Below are positions 1 to 9,166 of a stretch of 64,000 bases of DNA, in pieces. Source of the stretch: Pseudoprevotella muciniphila (lineage in GTDB: Bacteria > Bacteroidota > Bacteroidia > Bacteroidales > Bacteroidaceae); contig NZ_CP033459.1 in assembly GCF_003265305.2 (NCBI RefSeq), positions 2,728,001-2,792,000 of the forward strand. Direction: 5' to 3'. The translations under genes and the position numbers were made by a program. Position 1 is the stretch's first letter, and the number at the start of each line of letters is the position of its first letter. The notes beneath the pieces are model-generated. The model was not told the origin of the DNA. It ran no database searches and saw only the letters and a list, made by a program, of their open reading frames with translations.

Positions 1-383
1 CCACAAAACTTGCCGGAGAAGTCATAGTTGATGACTTTGCCATTCTTAGCGCATGCGTACTCGTACACCAATTCTGCAGAATAGGGAGTTATGTAATGGT
101 TGGTGGAGGCTCAAGAACGAGCCAGGATATACCGCCTTTCATTATGGCAGCCAGAGAACCTATCGCATTTGTCGGCTTGAATATAGTTGGACTAAGGCGA
201 AGAGGCTTCGATAAAAACATAATCGATAATATACACAATGCGTACCGCATTCTCTATCAAAATACAAAACTGCAGGCAGAAAGACTCGAACTCATCAAGA
301 CTGAAGTACCACAGTCTAAAGAAATAGACTATATCGTGGATTTCGTAAAAACGTCAAAGAGAGGCATCATACAACCTGCATAA
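1..383 (+). CDS. lpxA: UDP-N-acetylglucosamine acyltransferase LpxA, 3' part
   Basis: The open frame runs in from the left edge (first complete codon at base 3) and stops at 381-383, so only the C-terminal part is present. LpxA transfers a 3-hydroxyacyl chain from ACP to UDP-GlcNAc, the first step of lipid A synthesis in the cytoplasm. Visible hallmarks are the last turns of the left-handed beta-helix with VHQFCRIG and MVGGGS, the QDIPPF segment, and the helical C-terminal domain beginning with GLNIVGLRRRGF, which is characteristic of LpxA. The internal ATG at base 96 is not the start, because the family signature extends upstream of it. The next genes are 49 bases downstream on the same strand and include miaA, an order I associate with Bacteroidales genomes. 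Confidence 0.93.
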   Translation, partial: TKLAGEVIVDDFAILSACVLVHQFCRIGSYVMVGGGSRTSQDIPPFIMAAREPIAFVGLNIVGLRRRGFDKNIIDNIHNAYRILYQNTKLQAERLELIKTEVPQSKEIDYIVDFVKTSKRGIIQPA

Positions 384-432
384 TAGTAGAACAACTGAAA
401 TAATTACTGACACCGATCAATTTCTGAACATT

Positions 433-975
433 ATGGTAATCAAATTGAAAATGGTTTGCGATGAGGTTGAAGGTTTTGTACGTGAATATCTCATCAGCGA
501 TGAAGCAACATTTCTCGACTTAAATAAACTCATACTCGAATCGTGCGGATACCCCGATGATCAAATGACATCGTTTTATATCTTGAATGATGAATGGGAA
601 CGCGGTGAACAAATCACACGCCAAGATATGGGTAGCGCGGCTGAAGATGACATCTATGTAATGGAGAATCTTAAACTCCGTGAATTTATCGACGACAAAG
701 GCCAAAAACTGGAATTCGTGTTCGACCCATTCTCAGAACGCTCATTCTTCCTCAGTGTGAAAGATGTGCTTACAGGTGTGAAACAGGAAAAACCTGAAAT
801 AAAGAGAATAAAAGGAGATGCACCAGTACACATAGCGGAACTCAATTATACGGCACCGGTAAATACGAAGATCACGCCTATAGAAGACTTTGAGGACGAT
901 TTCTATGGGGCGGACCAGTTCGATGATGACGATTTGAGCCCTGAAGCATACGAGATAAGTCAGACACCATATTAA
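433..975 (+). CDS. Plasmid pRiA4b ORF-3-like (IS1096 passenger TnpR-like) protein
   Basis: This is a 180-residue acidic protein. Residues 1-80 resemble the pRiA4b ORF-3 family (PF07929): a beta-strand start, then the FLDLNKLIL, SFYILNDEWERG and IYVMENLKL segments. The C-terminal third is rich in Asp and Glu and looks disordered. The family is often annotated as a transposon passenger, but here the gene sits between lpxA and miaA with only 9 bases to miaA, so it is a chromosomal operon member. No catalytic residues are recognisable and the function is unknown. The ATG at 433 fits the spacing after lpxA. Confidence 0.75.
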   Translation: MVIKLKMVCDEVEGFVREYLISDEATFLDLNKLILESCGYPDDQMTSFYILNDEWERGEQITRQDMGSAAEDDIYVMENLKLREFIDDKGQKLEFVFDPFSERSFFLSVKDVLTGVKQEKPEIKRIKGDAPVHIAELNYTAPVNTKITPIEDFEDDFYGADQFDDDDLSPEAYEISQTPY

Positions 976-984
976 GCAAAAGTC

Positions 985-1881
985 TTGCCACGTCTCATCG
1001 TAATAATCGGACCAACTGCTGTAGGCAAAACTCAGATAAGCCTCAACATAGCAGAGATGTTTCGATGCCCCATCATCAATGCAGACTCTCGACAAATTTA
1101 TCGGGATATTCCTATAGGCACGGCTGCACCAACTGCTGAAGAGCAAAAAAGGGTAACGCATTTCTTTGTAGGAAAACTCCCGCTCGATGAGTATTACAGT
1201 GCGGCACAGTATGAGGCGGATGTAATGAAACTGTTGCCACGGCTTTTTCAAACGCACGACAATCTTGTGCTCACAGGAGGCTCCATGCTCTACATAGATG
1301 CCGTATGTAAGGGACTGGACGATGTGCCCACAGTGGATCAGGAAACAAGACTCCTACTGAAACAAAAACTCCAGGAAGAAGGTCTCGAAAAACTTGTACA
1401 GGAATTGCGGCTCCTCGACCCTGCATATTATGATGCATGCGACAAGAACAATCCGAAACGTGTCGTACATGCACTCGAAATATGCTACATGACGGGAAAG
1501 CCGTTCTCTTCTTTTCATAGAAATGAAAGAAAGAAACGACCATTCGATATCGTCAAGGTAGGACTGCAACGACAACGTGAAGACCTTTTCAACAGAATAA
1601 ACGGCAGAGTAGATGTCATGATGCAGCAGGGATGGCTCGATGAGGCAAGGAAAGTCATCCAATACAGGCACTGCAACGCACTGAATACTGTTGGCTATAA
1701 AGAACTCTTCAAATATTTAGACAACGAATGGGAAATCAACTTTGCCCTTGAGAAAATAAGACGGAACACGCGAGTATATGCCAAAAAGCAGATGACGTGG
1801 TTCAAAAGAGACCCCGAAGTCAGATGGTTCCATCCGGATGAAGAGCAACAGATACTGAACTTCCTGGACAACGCGAAATAA
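985..1881 (+). CDS. miaA: tRNA dimethylallyltransferase (first copy)
   Basis: MiaA transfers a dimethylallyl group to N6 of A37 in tRNAs that read codons starting with U. The 298-residue protein begins with a P-loop, GPTAVGKT (residues 8-15), then the [13 protein letters not shown] motif of the tRNA-binding catalytic site, [10 protein letters not shown], and the C-terminal [15 protein letters not shown] signature. The start is a TTG: the frame has a stop about 12 bases upstream (end of the preceding gene) and no ATG near the conserved N-terminus. A second, divergent miaA lies at 38788-39714, so the window encodes two paralogues. Two MiaA proteins per genome are known in Bacteroides. Confidence 0.93.
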   Translation: MPRLIVIIGPTAVGKTQISLNIAEMFRCPIINADSRQIYRDIPIGTAAPTAEEQKRVTHFFVGKLPLDEYYSAAQYEADVMKLLPRLFQTHDNLVLTGGSMLYIDAVCKGLDDVPTVDQETRLLLKQKLQEEGLEKLVQELRLLDPAYYDACDKNNPKRVVHALEICYMTGKPFSSFHRNERKKRPFDIVKVGLQRQREDLFNRINGRVDVMMQQGWLDEARKVIQYRHCNALNTVGYKELFKYLDNEWEINFALEKIRRNTRVYAKKQMTWFKRDPEVRWFHPDEEQQILNFLDNAK

Positions 1882-1923
1882 CAAATAACAGAAACTAAAA
1901 AAGAGAAAAGGGAAAAGATACTT

Positions 1924-4422
1924 ATGTTTCTACTGAAAATACCACTATACCTTTGGAATGCCATAAAAGTAACCTTCGGGTGGTACTTTGGGCTGTATCG
2001 CAATGCAGGTTGGCTGAAGAAAATATGGATTGCGTTTATGTCCTTTGTGATGTTTATTGCATTCTACATATTCGCAGTATTGACCAATTTCCTTTGGCTT
2101 TTCGGCGATTCACCATCGCTGTCTGAAATCATGGCGCACAAATCGCCAGTAGCGTCAACAATCATAAGCGCAGACGGGCAAACGTTGAGTAAAGTGTTCA
2201 ACGAAAACAGAACGCTCGTGCCCTACGACTCTATAGCACCAGTATTCTTCGATGCCTTGATTTCAACAGAAGACAAACGCTTCTATTCCCATAATGGTAT
2301 AGACTTGCAAGGACTTGGGGGAGCAATAAAGGACGCCATCGCAGGTAATTCCCGTGGAGCATCAACCATCACACAGCAACTTGTCAAGAATAAATTCGGC
2401 ACACGATCCAAGTATGGCACAGGACTTCTCGGAAAGATTCCGGGACTCAGAATTCTCGTGATGAAGAGTAAGGAAATAATTTTGGCTGTGGGACTCGAAA
2501 TGTACTATTCAAAAGAGGAAATTCTGACCATGTATGCCAATACGGTGGACTTCGGATCAGACGCTTTTGGAATAAATACGGCTGCTAAAACCTATTTCGG
2601 CACAACGCCTCTGAAACTGAAAACAGAGGAGGCGGCAGTACTCGTAGGACTGCTTAAAGCCACCAATACTTACAATCCTAACCTGCATCCCGAGAAAAGT
2701 CTTGAGCGAAGAAACGTGGTACTTGGCCTTATGCTCGATAATAACAAGATCTCACAATCAGAGTACGACCGGATTATCAGGCAAAAGAAGATAAAGTTAC
2801 ACTTTGAAAAAGAAAACTTACTGAATGGTAACGCACTCTATTTCCGTCAGGCGGTGCTTAATGAGTTGCAGGATAAACTTCCGGGTTACGACCCATACGT
2901 TGATGGACTGAAGATACATACGACACTCGACTCACGCATGCAGGAGTATGCAAAGAGAGCCGTATGGCGCAATATGCAGAGCATACAGACAAGCGCCGGA
3001 GGTGTTACAGTGCCCGAAAGAAGAATAAAAGAACTTGTTAAGAAAACAAGCGAATACAAGCGCCTTGCAGCGCTCTATCCAGGACAAAGTGACAGTGTAA
3101 ACTATTATCTTAACAAGAAACATCGCGTGAGGCTCTTTGATTATGGAGCAACTAACCACGAACGGTATGCACAGATGAGCACCGTCGATTCGTTAAGGTA
3201 TATGCTGAAATTTATGCACATAGGTTTTGTTGCTATAGAACCTACAACCGGGCATGTGAAGGCATATCTGGGCGATGTCGATTACAAAACGTGGCAGTAC
3301 GACAAAGTCATGGCGCCACATCAGCCTGGCTCAACTTTCAAACTCTTTGTCTATACCACGGCAATGAAACGTGGGAAGACACCTAACGATTCCTATCTCG
3401 ATGCACCGCTGAGGGTCAATGGTAAGGAATGGCCCCAAAATGCAGGTGGACATTATAGCGGACAATACCTTTCGCTCAGGTCGGCGTTTGCACGAAGTGT
3501 GAATACCGTTGCCGCACGTATAGGTCATGAAATGAAGACACCAAACGTGGCTGCAACAGCCCACGATATGGGAATAAAATCAGAACTCAACGAGAACCTC
3601 GCCATGTGTCTTGGTGCAAGCGAAGTAACGCCTTTCGAACTTGTCAGCGCATACGGAACTATTGCCAATGGTGGAGAACATGTTGAGCCTGTACTTGTTG
3701 ATTATGTAGAAGATTCAGAAGGTCGGGTAGTCTATAGGGCATCGCAAGAAAGCACATCGGCAGTGTCTATAGATGTGGCACAAAAAATGAGAACACTCCT
3801 CTCGGCTGGTGCGCATGACCCAGGCGGCACTTCGACCAAACTCGGAGGATACATCGGTTCATACGCCACCCAACTCGATTATGGTGGCAAAACAGGTACC
3901 ACTAACGACAAGGCTGATGCATGGTTCGTGGGAGTAACGCCCAACCTTGTTGCAGGAGCATGGATAGGAGGAGAATACAACTTCGTGCGTGCCGGAGGAT
4001 ATGGAGGTACGATGGTGTTGCCTATCATAGGAGAATTCTTGCAAAGAGTCATGGGAAATCCCGCCATAAATGGAAAATATCTCAGGAAATATGACAGAGG
4101 AGGTAAGGCTATATCCACAACAGTGCCTACGAAAGTGATTATTGACCGATCGAGTGATGAATATGGTGTACGCCAAGGTGAAGGAGACGTCATAGTTCCT
4201 GATGCAGTACCAGACGGGGCAGGTGAAGATGCAAATGTGGAAAGTAACATCGAGAGCAGACCACCAGAGGTGCATCAAGCACCGGCTGCTAATACCCCGC
4301 ATCCTTCGTCGCACCCTGTGCCACAACCGCAGCAGAGTCCGGCTCCTGAAAAGAAGAGTAATGCAGCGCCACCAAAACCGGCGGCGAAACCGCAAGAAAA
4401 CGTGGAGCACCTCTTCGATTGA
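1924..4422 (+). CDS. Bifunctional penicillin-binding protein 1A-type transglycosylase/transpeptidase
   Basis: This 832-residue class A PBP polymerises and cross-links peptidoglycan in the periplasm. A short cytoplasmic N-terminus is followed by one membrane segment (about residues 35-60). The GT51 transglycosylase domain shows the catalytic EDKRFYSHNGID motif and RGASTITQQLVKN. The transpeptidase domain has the acylated serine in STFK (S470-K473), SVN (525-527) and KTGTT starting at K656. The C-terminal 80 residues are Pro/Ala/Gln-rich and probably disordered. It lies 42 bases after miaA and 28 bases before phoH, within the same + strand run. The next gene on the track begins inside this one in another frame, but that upstream part is not coding. 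Confidence 0.93.
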   Translation: MFLLKIPLYLWNAIKVTFGWYFGLYRNAGWLKKIWIAFMSFVMFIAFYIFAVLTNFLWLFGDSPSLSEIMAHKSPVASTIISADGQTLSKVFNENRTLVPYDSIAPVFFDALISTEDKRFYSHNGIDLQGLGGAIKDAIAGNSRGASTITQQLVKNKFGTRSKYGTGLLGKIPGLRILVMKSKEIILAVGLEMYYSKEEILTMYANTVDFGSDAFGINTAAKTYFGTTPLKLKTEEAAVLVGLLKATNTYNPNLHPEKSLERRNVVLGLMLDNNKISQSEYDRIIRQKKIKLHFEKENLLNGNALYFRQAVLNELQDKLPGYDPYVDGLKIHTTLDSRMQEYAKRAVWRNMQSIQTSAGGVTVPERRIKELVKKTSEYKRLAALYPGQSDSVNYYLNKKHRVRLFDYGATNHERYAQMSTVDSLRYMLKFMHIGFVAIEPTTGHVKAYLGDVDYKTWQYDKVMAPHQPGSTFKLFVYTTAMKRGKTPNDSYLDAPLRVNGKEWPQNAGGHYSGQYLSLRSAFARSVNTVAARIGHEMKTPNVAATAHDMGIKSELNENLAMCLGASEVTPFELVSAYGTIANGGEHVEPVLVDYVEDSEGRVVYRASQESTSAVSIDVAQKMRTLLSAGAHDPGGTSTKLGGYIGSYATQLDYGGKTGTTNDKADAWFVGVTPNLVAGAWIGGEYNFVRAGGYGGTMVLPIIGEFLQRVMGNPAINGKYLRKYDRGGKAISTTVPTKVIIDRSSDEYGVRQGEGDVIVPDAVPDGAGEDANVESNIESRPPEVHQAPAANTPHPSSHPVPQPQQSPAPEKKSNAAPPKPAAKPQENVEHLFD

Positions 4423-4450
4423 TATCAACAATATAATTAAAAATCATTAT

Positions 4451-5443
4451 ATGATTGAACGTCATTTTGTGCTCGAAACTGCCGACCCCATAATATTCTA
4501 TGGAGCCGGCAATGCCAATTTGAGGATGTTGCGTGCGCTATGCCCAAAACTGCGTATAGTGGCACGCGACAATGTCGTTAAGGTGATAGGCGACGAAGAC
4601 GAAATGGCAAGTTTTGAGGCAATCTTTGAAGCACTCGAAAAACATTGCACCACGTTCAACCAACTTTCAGAGGAGGATATCCTCGACATAGTGAAAGGCC
4701 AACAACCGCGACGTGAAAATTCGGATGTCATAGTCTATACCACAGGTGGGAAACCTATTACGGCACGAAGCGAAAACCAAAGGAAAATAGTGGACGCCTA
4801 TGCCAAGAACGATATGATCTTTGCAGTAGGGCCAGCAGGAACGGGCAAGACATATACGGCTATAGCACTTGCTGTAAGAGCCTTGAAAAACAAAGAAATA
4901 CGGCGAGTAGTGCTCAGTCGCCCGGCAGTAGAGGCTGGCGAAAAACTCGGCTTTCTCCCGGGAGATATGAAAGAGAAAGTTGACCCCTATCTGCAACCCC
5001 TGTATGACGCATTGCAAGACATGATTCCTGCGGCAAAACTTCAAGAATATATCGAAACAAATGTCATACAGATAGCGCCTCTGGCTTTTATGAGAGGTCG
5101 TACGCTCAACGATGCAGTTGTAATTCTCGATGAGGCACAGAATACAACAAAGTCGCAAATAAAAATGTTCCTCACCCGAATGGGGAAGGATACGAAAATG
5201 ATTGTAACGGGCGACTATACACAAATAGACCTGCCGCCCAGCCAAAGAAGCGGACTGCTCGAGGCGATGAGAATCCTGAAAGATATACAAGGCATTGCAT
5301 TTATCGAACTCGACAAACGAGATATCGTGCGGCATAAACTCGTAACGCGAATTGTAGAAGCCTACGAACGCGACGAAAAGATGATGCTCGAAAGGCAAAT
5401 GGAAAAGAAAAATAATAAAAACAATAGGCAGGAGGAGGAATAA
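4451..5443 (+). CDS. PhoH family ATPase
   Basis: This 330-residue PhoH-like protein is a cytoplasmic ATPase related to the N-terminal half of superfamily I helicases, with a proposed role in RNA metabolism. The Walker A motif GPAGTGKT is at residues 127-134, followed by RPAVEAGEKLGFLPGDMKEKVDPY and the Walker B-like VVILDEAQN, all typical of PhoH. The C-terminal tail is Lys/Asn/Glu-rich. The ATG at 4451 is chosen although the frame is open further upstream to 4202. That upstream stretch overlaps the end of the PBP gene and encodes an Arg-rich sequence with no family resemblance, whereas MIERHFVLE is a normal PhoH beginning. purC follows after 24 bases. Confidence 0.9.
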   Translation: MIERHFVLETADPIIFYGAGNANLRMLRALCPKLRIVARDNVVKVIGDEDEMASFEAIFEALEKHCTTFNQLSEEDILDIVKGQQPRRENSDVIVYTTGGKPITARSENQRKIVDAYAKNDMIFAVGPAGTGKTYTAIALAVRALKNKEIRRVVLSRPAVEAGEKLGFLPGDMKEKVDPYLQPLYDALQDMIPAAKLQEYIETNVIQIAPLAFMRGRTLNDAVVILDEAQNTTKSQIKMFLTRMGKDTKMIVTGDYTQIDLPPSQRSGLLEAMRILKDIQGIAFIELDKRDIVRHKLVTRIVEAYERDEKMMLERQMEKKNNKNNRQEEE

Positions 5444-5467
5444 ACTCTGCCGTCAACTAAGAAAACA

Positions 5468-6418
5468 ATGAATATGAAAGCATTAACGCAAACAGATTTC
5501 AACTTCAAAGGTCAGACTAGTATATATCACGGCAAGGTGCGTGATGTGTACAATATCAACAACGAAACGCTCGTTATGGTGGCAACCGACCGTATTTCGG
5601 CATTCGATGTGGTGCTGCCCGAAGGCATACCATATAAAGGTCAGGTGCTCAACCAAATAGCAGCAAAGTTTCTCGATGCAACAAAAGATATATGCCCTAA
5701 TTGGAAACAAGCCACTCCAGACCCAATGGTAACTGTCGGTATGATGTGTGAAGGCTTTCCGCTCGAAATGATTGTACGCGGATATCTCTGTGGCAGTGCA
5801 TGGCGGGCATATAAAGATGGCATGCGTGAGATATGTGGCGTTCGCCTGCCTGAAGGTATGCGAGAGAACGAACGTTTCCCTGAACCTATAGTCACTCCAA
5901 CGACAAAAGCAGAACTCGGATTGCACGACGAGAATATCTCAAAAGCACAAATCCTTGAACAAGGACTCGCAACGCCGGAGGAATATGAAATCCTTGAAAA
6001 ATATGCTATCGAACTCTTCCGCCGTGGAACAGAAATCGCAGCCCAACGTGGACTAATCCTTGTAGATACAAAGTATGAGTTCGGTAAGCGCAACGGCGAA
6101 ATTGTCCTCATGGACGAAATACATACCCCCGACTCCAGTCGCTACTTTTATAGCGAAGGCTATCAGGAACGCTTCGAAGCAGGAGAGCCCCAGCGTCAAC
6201 TGTCAAAAGAATTCGTGCGCGAATGGCTGATGGATAATGGCTTCCAAGGCAAGGCGGGACAGACAGTGCCCGAAATGACACCGGAAATAGTGGCAGGCAT
6301 ATCCGAGCGTTATATAGAACTGTATGAGCACATCACAGGCGAAACGTTTGTGCGCGAAGAAGGTCAGAACATAGCAGAGCGAATAGAACGCAATGTAAAC
6401 AACTATCTCTTAAAGTAG
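5468..6418 (+). CDS. purC: Phosphoribosylaminoimidazole-succinocarboxamide synthase
   Basis: PurC condenses CAIR with aspartate using ATP to make SAICAR in purine synthesis. At 316 residues it is of the longer type seen in Bacteroidetes and fungi (E. coli PurC is about 237). Motifs are YHGKVRDVY near the N-terminus, [13 protein letters not shown], the [12 protein letters not shown] segment, and [10 protein letters not shown] with [15 protein letters not shown] second ATG two codons in (5474) is an equally possible start. The gene sits in a compact + strand run; its pathway partner purB is 17 kb downstream and not linked. Confidence 0.95.
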   Translation: MNMKALTQTDFNFKGQTSIYHGKVRDVYNINNETLVMVATDRISAFDVVLPEGIPYKGQVLNQIAAKFLDATKDICPNWKQATPDPMVTVGMMCEGFPLEMIVRGYLCGSAWRAYKDGMREICGVRLPEGMRENERFPEPIVTPTTKAELGLHDENISKAQILEQGLATPEEYEILEKYAIELFRRGTEIAAQRGLILVDTKYEFGKRNGEIVLMDEIHTPDSSRYFYSEGYQERFEAGEPQRQLSKEFVREWLMDNGFQGKAGQTVPEMTPEIVAGISERYIELYEHITGETFVREEGQNIAERIERNVNNYLLK

Positions 6419-6440
6419 ATATAATCAACAAGAATAACCA

Positions 6441-6983
6441 ATGATGCGGGAACTAAATAAATATGCCATGCAGCATGGCATCATTTTCGGACTCTATGGG
6501 GTGGTTTCCATCCTTGTACAGAGGTATTCCATCAGTATGACTTGGTTGGGAATTGTAAATTGGGCATTGATTATATATTCGGTTTTCCTGATGATACGTC
6601 TGACAAGGAAGTATCGCTCTAAGGTAATGAATCCTCGTCTGGGCTTCTCTTTCGGCAATGCGTATTTGCACAGTCTCTTCACGGCATTCTATTCCATGCT
6701 CATCATAGCGGCTGCAACCTATGTATATATGGCATTTATAGATGGCGGTGAATACACGCGTCAAGTGATTGAAGTCATGCAGAAAGAATTTCAGCAGTCT
6801 GGAGCACAAGGATTTCCAGGCATGAAAGAATATCTCAAGGAGTTCAAAAATGTAAAACCTGCAGATTATGCACTTTCTGTAATTTACATCAATGTCATTG
6901 TGGCGCCTTTGATGTCGCTGATTGTGGCTGCTGTGTGTAAGAAAAATCCAGCATTCGGAGATGCTGAAAATATTCAGAATTAA
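6441..6983 (+). CDS. DUF4199 family membrane protein
   Basis: This is a 180-residue protein with four predicted membrane segments (about residues 12-32, 36-54, 74-98 and 143-165) and a soluble loop between the third and fourth that carries FPGMKEYLKEF. The arrangement matches DUF4199, a Bacteroidetes family of unknown function. It is commonly found directly upstream of a GT2 glycosyltransferase, as here (23 bases to the next gene), which suggests a shared role at the inner membrane; that link is inference. Confidence 0.8.
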   Translation: MMRELNKYAMQHGIIFGLYGVVSILVQRYSISMTWLGIVNWALIIYSVFLMIRLTRKYRSKVMNPRLGFSFGNAYLHSLFTAFYSMLIIAAATYVYMAFIDGGEYTRQVIEVMQKEFQQSGAQGFPGMKEYLKEFKNVKPADYALSVIYINVIVAPLMSLIVAAVCKKNPAFGDAENIQN

Positions 6984-7006
6984 AACTATCCATAAAACAA
7001 GAAACA

Positions 7007-7972
7007 ATGGACAAAGAGTTAAATATATCCGTAGTAGTACCTCTCTACAATGAGGACGAAAGCCTTCCTGAACTCTACGAGTGGATCACTCGGGTGATGA
7101 AGGAAAACAATTTTACCTATGAGGTCATTTTCGTCAACGATGGAAGTACAGACAATTCGTGGAATGTAATAGAAGAACTTGCCGGCAAGGATAGTCGTAT
7201 TCACGGCATTAAGTTCCGTCGGAACTATGGAAAGTCGCCAGCGCTTTTCTGCGGCTTTAAGGAAGCGCAGGGAAGTGTGGTCATTACGATGGATGCCGAT
7301 TTGCAAGACAGTCCCGATGAAATACCCGAACTCTATCGCATGATAACAGAAGAAGGCTACGACCTCGTCTCAGGCTATAAGCAAAAACGCTATGACCCGC
7401 TGTCAAAAACCATTCCTACAAAACTTTTCAATGCCACGGCAAGGAAAGTGAGCGGAATAAAGAACCTGCACGACTTTAATTGCGGTCTGAAAGCCTACAG
7501 GAAGGATGTGGTAAAAAATATCGAAGTCTATGGCGAAATGCACAGATATATCCCATATCTTGCAAAAAATGCAGGATTTGATAAGATAGGTGAAAAAGTG
7601 GTGCACCATCAGGCTCGTAAGTTTGGGCATACCAAGTTCGGCGGACTGAATCGTTTCGTCAACGGCTATCTCGATCTGCTCTCGCTGAGTTTCCTCAATT
7701 CCTTCGGAAAGAAACCCATGCACGTCTTTGGCTTTCTGGGCTCGTTGATGTTTTTCATAGGATTTATTGCGGTCATAATCGTAGGTGCAGTAAAACTCGT
7801 GCACCTTTGGAATGGCACACCGGCACCGCTCGTAACCGATTCGCCCTATTTCTACATAGCACTGACCATGATGCTCTTGGGCACACAACTTTTCTTGACA
7901 GGCTTCGTGGGAGAACTCATTAGCAGAAATGCAGACAGCAGAAATGAATATCAGATTGAAAAGCAAATCTAA
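7007..7972 (+). CDS. GT2 polyprenyl-phosphate glycosyltransferase (DPM1/GtrB-like)
   Basis: This 321-residue inner-membrane glycosyltransferase has an N-terminal GT-A fold with VVPLYNEDESLPELY, VNDGSTDNSW and the nucleotide-sugar motif DADLQDSPDEIPELY. Two C-terminal membrane helices follow (about residues 237-262 and 284-308). Proteins of this layout transfer a sugar from a nucleotide donor to undecaprenyl phosphate, for later use outside the membrane. The acceptor and sugar cannot be read from the sequence. It follows the DUF4199 gene closely, and its 3' end overlaps the start of the next gene. Confidence 0.88.
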   Translation: MDKELNISVVVPLYNEDESLPELYEWITRVMKENNFTYEVIFVNDGSTDNSWNVIEELAGKDSRIHGIKFRRNYGKSPALFCGFKEAQGSVVITMDADLQDSPDEIPELYRMITEEGYDLVSGYKQKRYDPLSKTIPTKLFNATARKVSGIKNLHDFNCGLKAYRKDVVKNIEVYGEMHRYIPYLAKNAGFDKIGEKVVHHQARKFGHTKFGGLNRFVNGYLDLLSLSFLNSFGKKPMHVFGFLGSLMFFIGFIAVIIVGAVKLVHLWNGTPAPLVTDSPYFYIALTMMLLGTQLFLTGFVGELISRNADSRNEYQIEKQI

Positions 7973-8462
7973 AGCATTAGCCCTTGCCGTCTGTGCCATC
8001 TTGGTATCAACCGCCATGTCGCTGACACAGTCCTGCTCAGAAGTGGATTGCCCGCTCGACAATGTTGTGGTGATGACCTGCGGCCTTTACGACGCTAATG
8101 GCTCAGAACAGAATCTTACCGACTCGCTCACGGTCATGGCGGCAGGCACAGATTCCATATTGCTTAACGGGGCACAGAATGTCTCTTCATTCGCACTGCC
8201 TATGAACTATGTGGCTGATGTCGATACACTGATTTTCAAATTTACCGAAGTGGATGGAACATCATATATTGACACGCTAAGAGTGAGCCATACCAATGAA
8301 GCGCACTTTGAATCGTTGGATTGCCCATTGTCATTCTTCCACGAAATTAAAGACGTTGTAACCACACATAATGCAATAGATAGTGTGGCGATAGTTAGGA
8401 AACAAGTAAATTATGAAGATGTCGAAAATCTTAAGATTTATCTTGCCAGCCATATTGAGTAG
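7944..8462 (+). CDS. DUF6452 family secreted/lipoprotein-like protein
   Basis: This is a 172-residue protein with an N-terminal hydrophobic segment (about residues 9-27) ending in TQSCS, a weak lipobox. The mature part is beta-rich with four spaced cysteines or short motifs such as EVDCPLDN and DCPLSFF. It resembles DUF6452, a Bacteroidetes envelope family of unknown role found next to DUF6048. The ATG at 7944 is preferred to 7929 because it starts a clean signal sequence; both overlap the end of the glycosyltransferase gene. Its own end overlaps the start of the next gene by about 50 bases, which suggests translational coupling. Confidence 0.7.
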   Translation: MNIRLKSKSKALALAVCAILVSTAMSLTQSCSEVDCPLDNVVVMTCGLYDANGSEQNLTDSLTVMAAGTDSILLNGAQNVSSFALPMNYVADVDTLIFKFTEVDGTSYIDTLRVSHTNEAHFESLDCPLSFFHEIKDVVTTHNAIDSVAIVRKQVNYEDVENLKIYLASHIE

Positions 8463-9123
8463 TTGCTTCCTGCTCAGTGCCATGGCTCAGACCGACACCA
8501 TTCGCTTCAGAGGGGTGCAGTCGCTGCCGGGCAATGTGCCGCCTGATAAAGATGCGCCAAAATTCGCAGGAATGGCGGTTTCCTTCGATTTGGCTGGAGC
8601 GGTTATGGCGCTGGCTACGTCATACGGGCAATACGAAGGAGCAATACGTGCAAATTTCAAGCATCGATACTTCCCGGTAGTGGAATTGGGACTTGGCGTG
8701 AGTGAAAAGGAGGATGATGGAACAGAGTTGAAGTTCAAGACGTCTGCACCATACGCACGTATAGGTCTTGACTATAATTTTGCAAAAGACTGGCGCACAG
8801 GCAATCGCATCTTCGGAGGTGTGAGAGTGGCATACACCAATTTCAAATACGATCTCACTTCGTCAGACATTATCGACCCTGTCTGGAATACACCAGTGCC
8901 CATCAACTTCAAAGACGTGAAATCTGATGCCATTTGGGGTGAATTGGTCTTCGGGCTCGAAGCAAAAATATGGAAAATCATACATCTGGGTTGGACAGCA
9001 AGATATAAACACCGTTTTCATCAGAAAGTCTCAGAACCCGGACAGGCATGGTATATACCGGGCTTCGGAAAAAATGACTCGCACGTCTTCGGCGCAACAT
9101 TCAACTTTATCGTAGATATCTGA
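8413..9123 (+). CDS. DUF6048 family outer-membrane beta-barrel-like protein
   Basis: This is a 236-residue protein with a signal peptide ending near MAQT (residues 1-25). The mature part is made of amphipathic strands of alternating hydrophobic and polar residues and ends in VFGATFNFIVDI, where a terminal aromatic/hydrophobic strand is typical of outer-membrane barrels. It matches the DUF6048 family, which occurs paired with DUF6452 in Bacteroidales. The gene starts within the previous one, at 8413 or 8419. The function is unknown. Confidence 0.72.
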   Translation: MKMSKILRFILPAILSSCFLLSAMAQTDTIRFRGVQSLPGNVPPDKDAPKFAGMAVSFDLAGAVMALATSYGQYEGAIRANFKHRYFPVVELGLGVSEKEDDGTELKFKTSAPYARIGLDYNFAKDWRTGNRIFGGVRVAYTNFKYDLTSSDIIDPVWNTPVPINFKDVKSDAIWGELVFGLEAKIWKIIHLGWTARYKHRFHQKVSEPGQAWYIPGFGKNDSHVFGATFNFIVDI

Positions 9124-9166
9124 GAAGTGTAGATACCTGCATCCCAAGTTTCAAATCATAGTACGA

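Noticed and set aside
4202-4450. Extension of the PhoH gene to an earlier start
   Set aside because: The added residues overlap the PBP gene and look like out-of-frame translation; PhoH homology starts at 4451.
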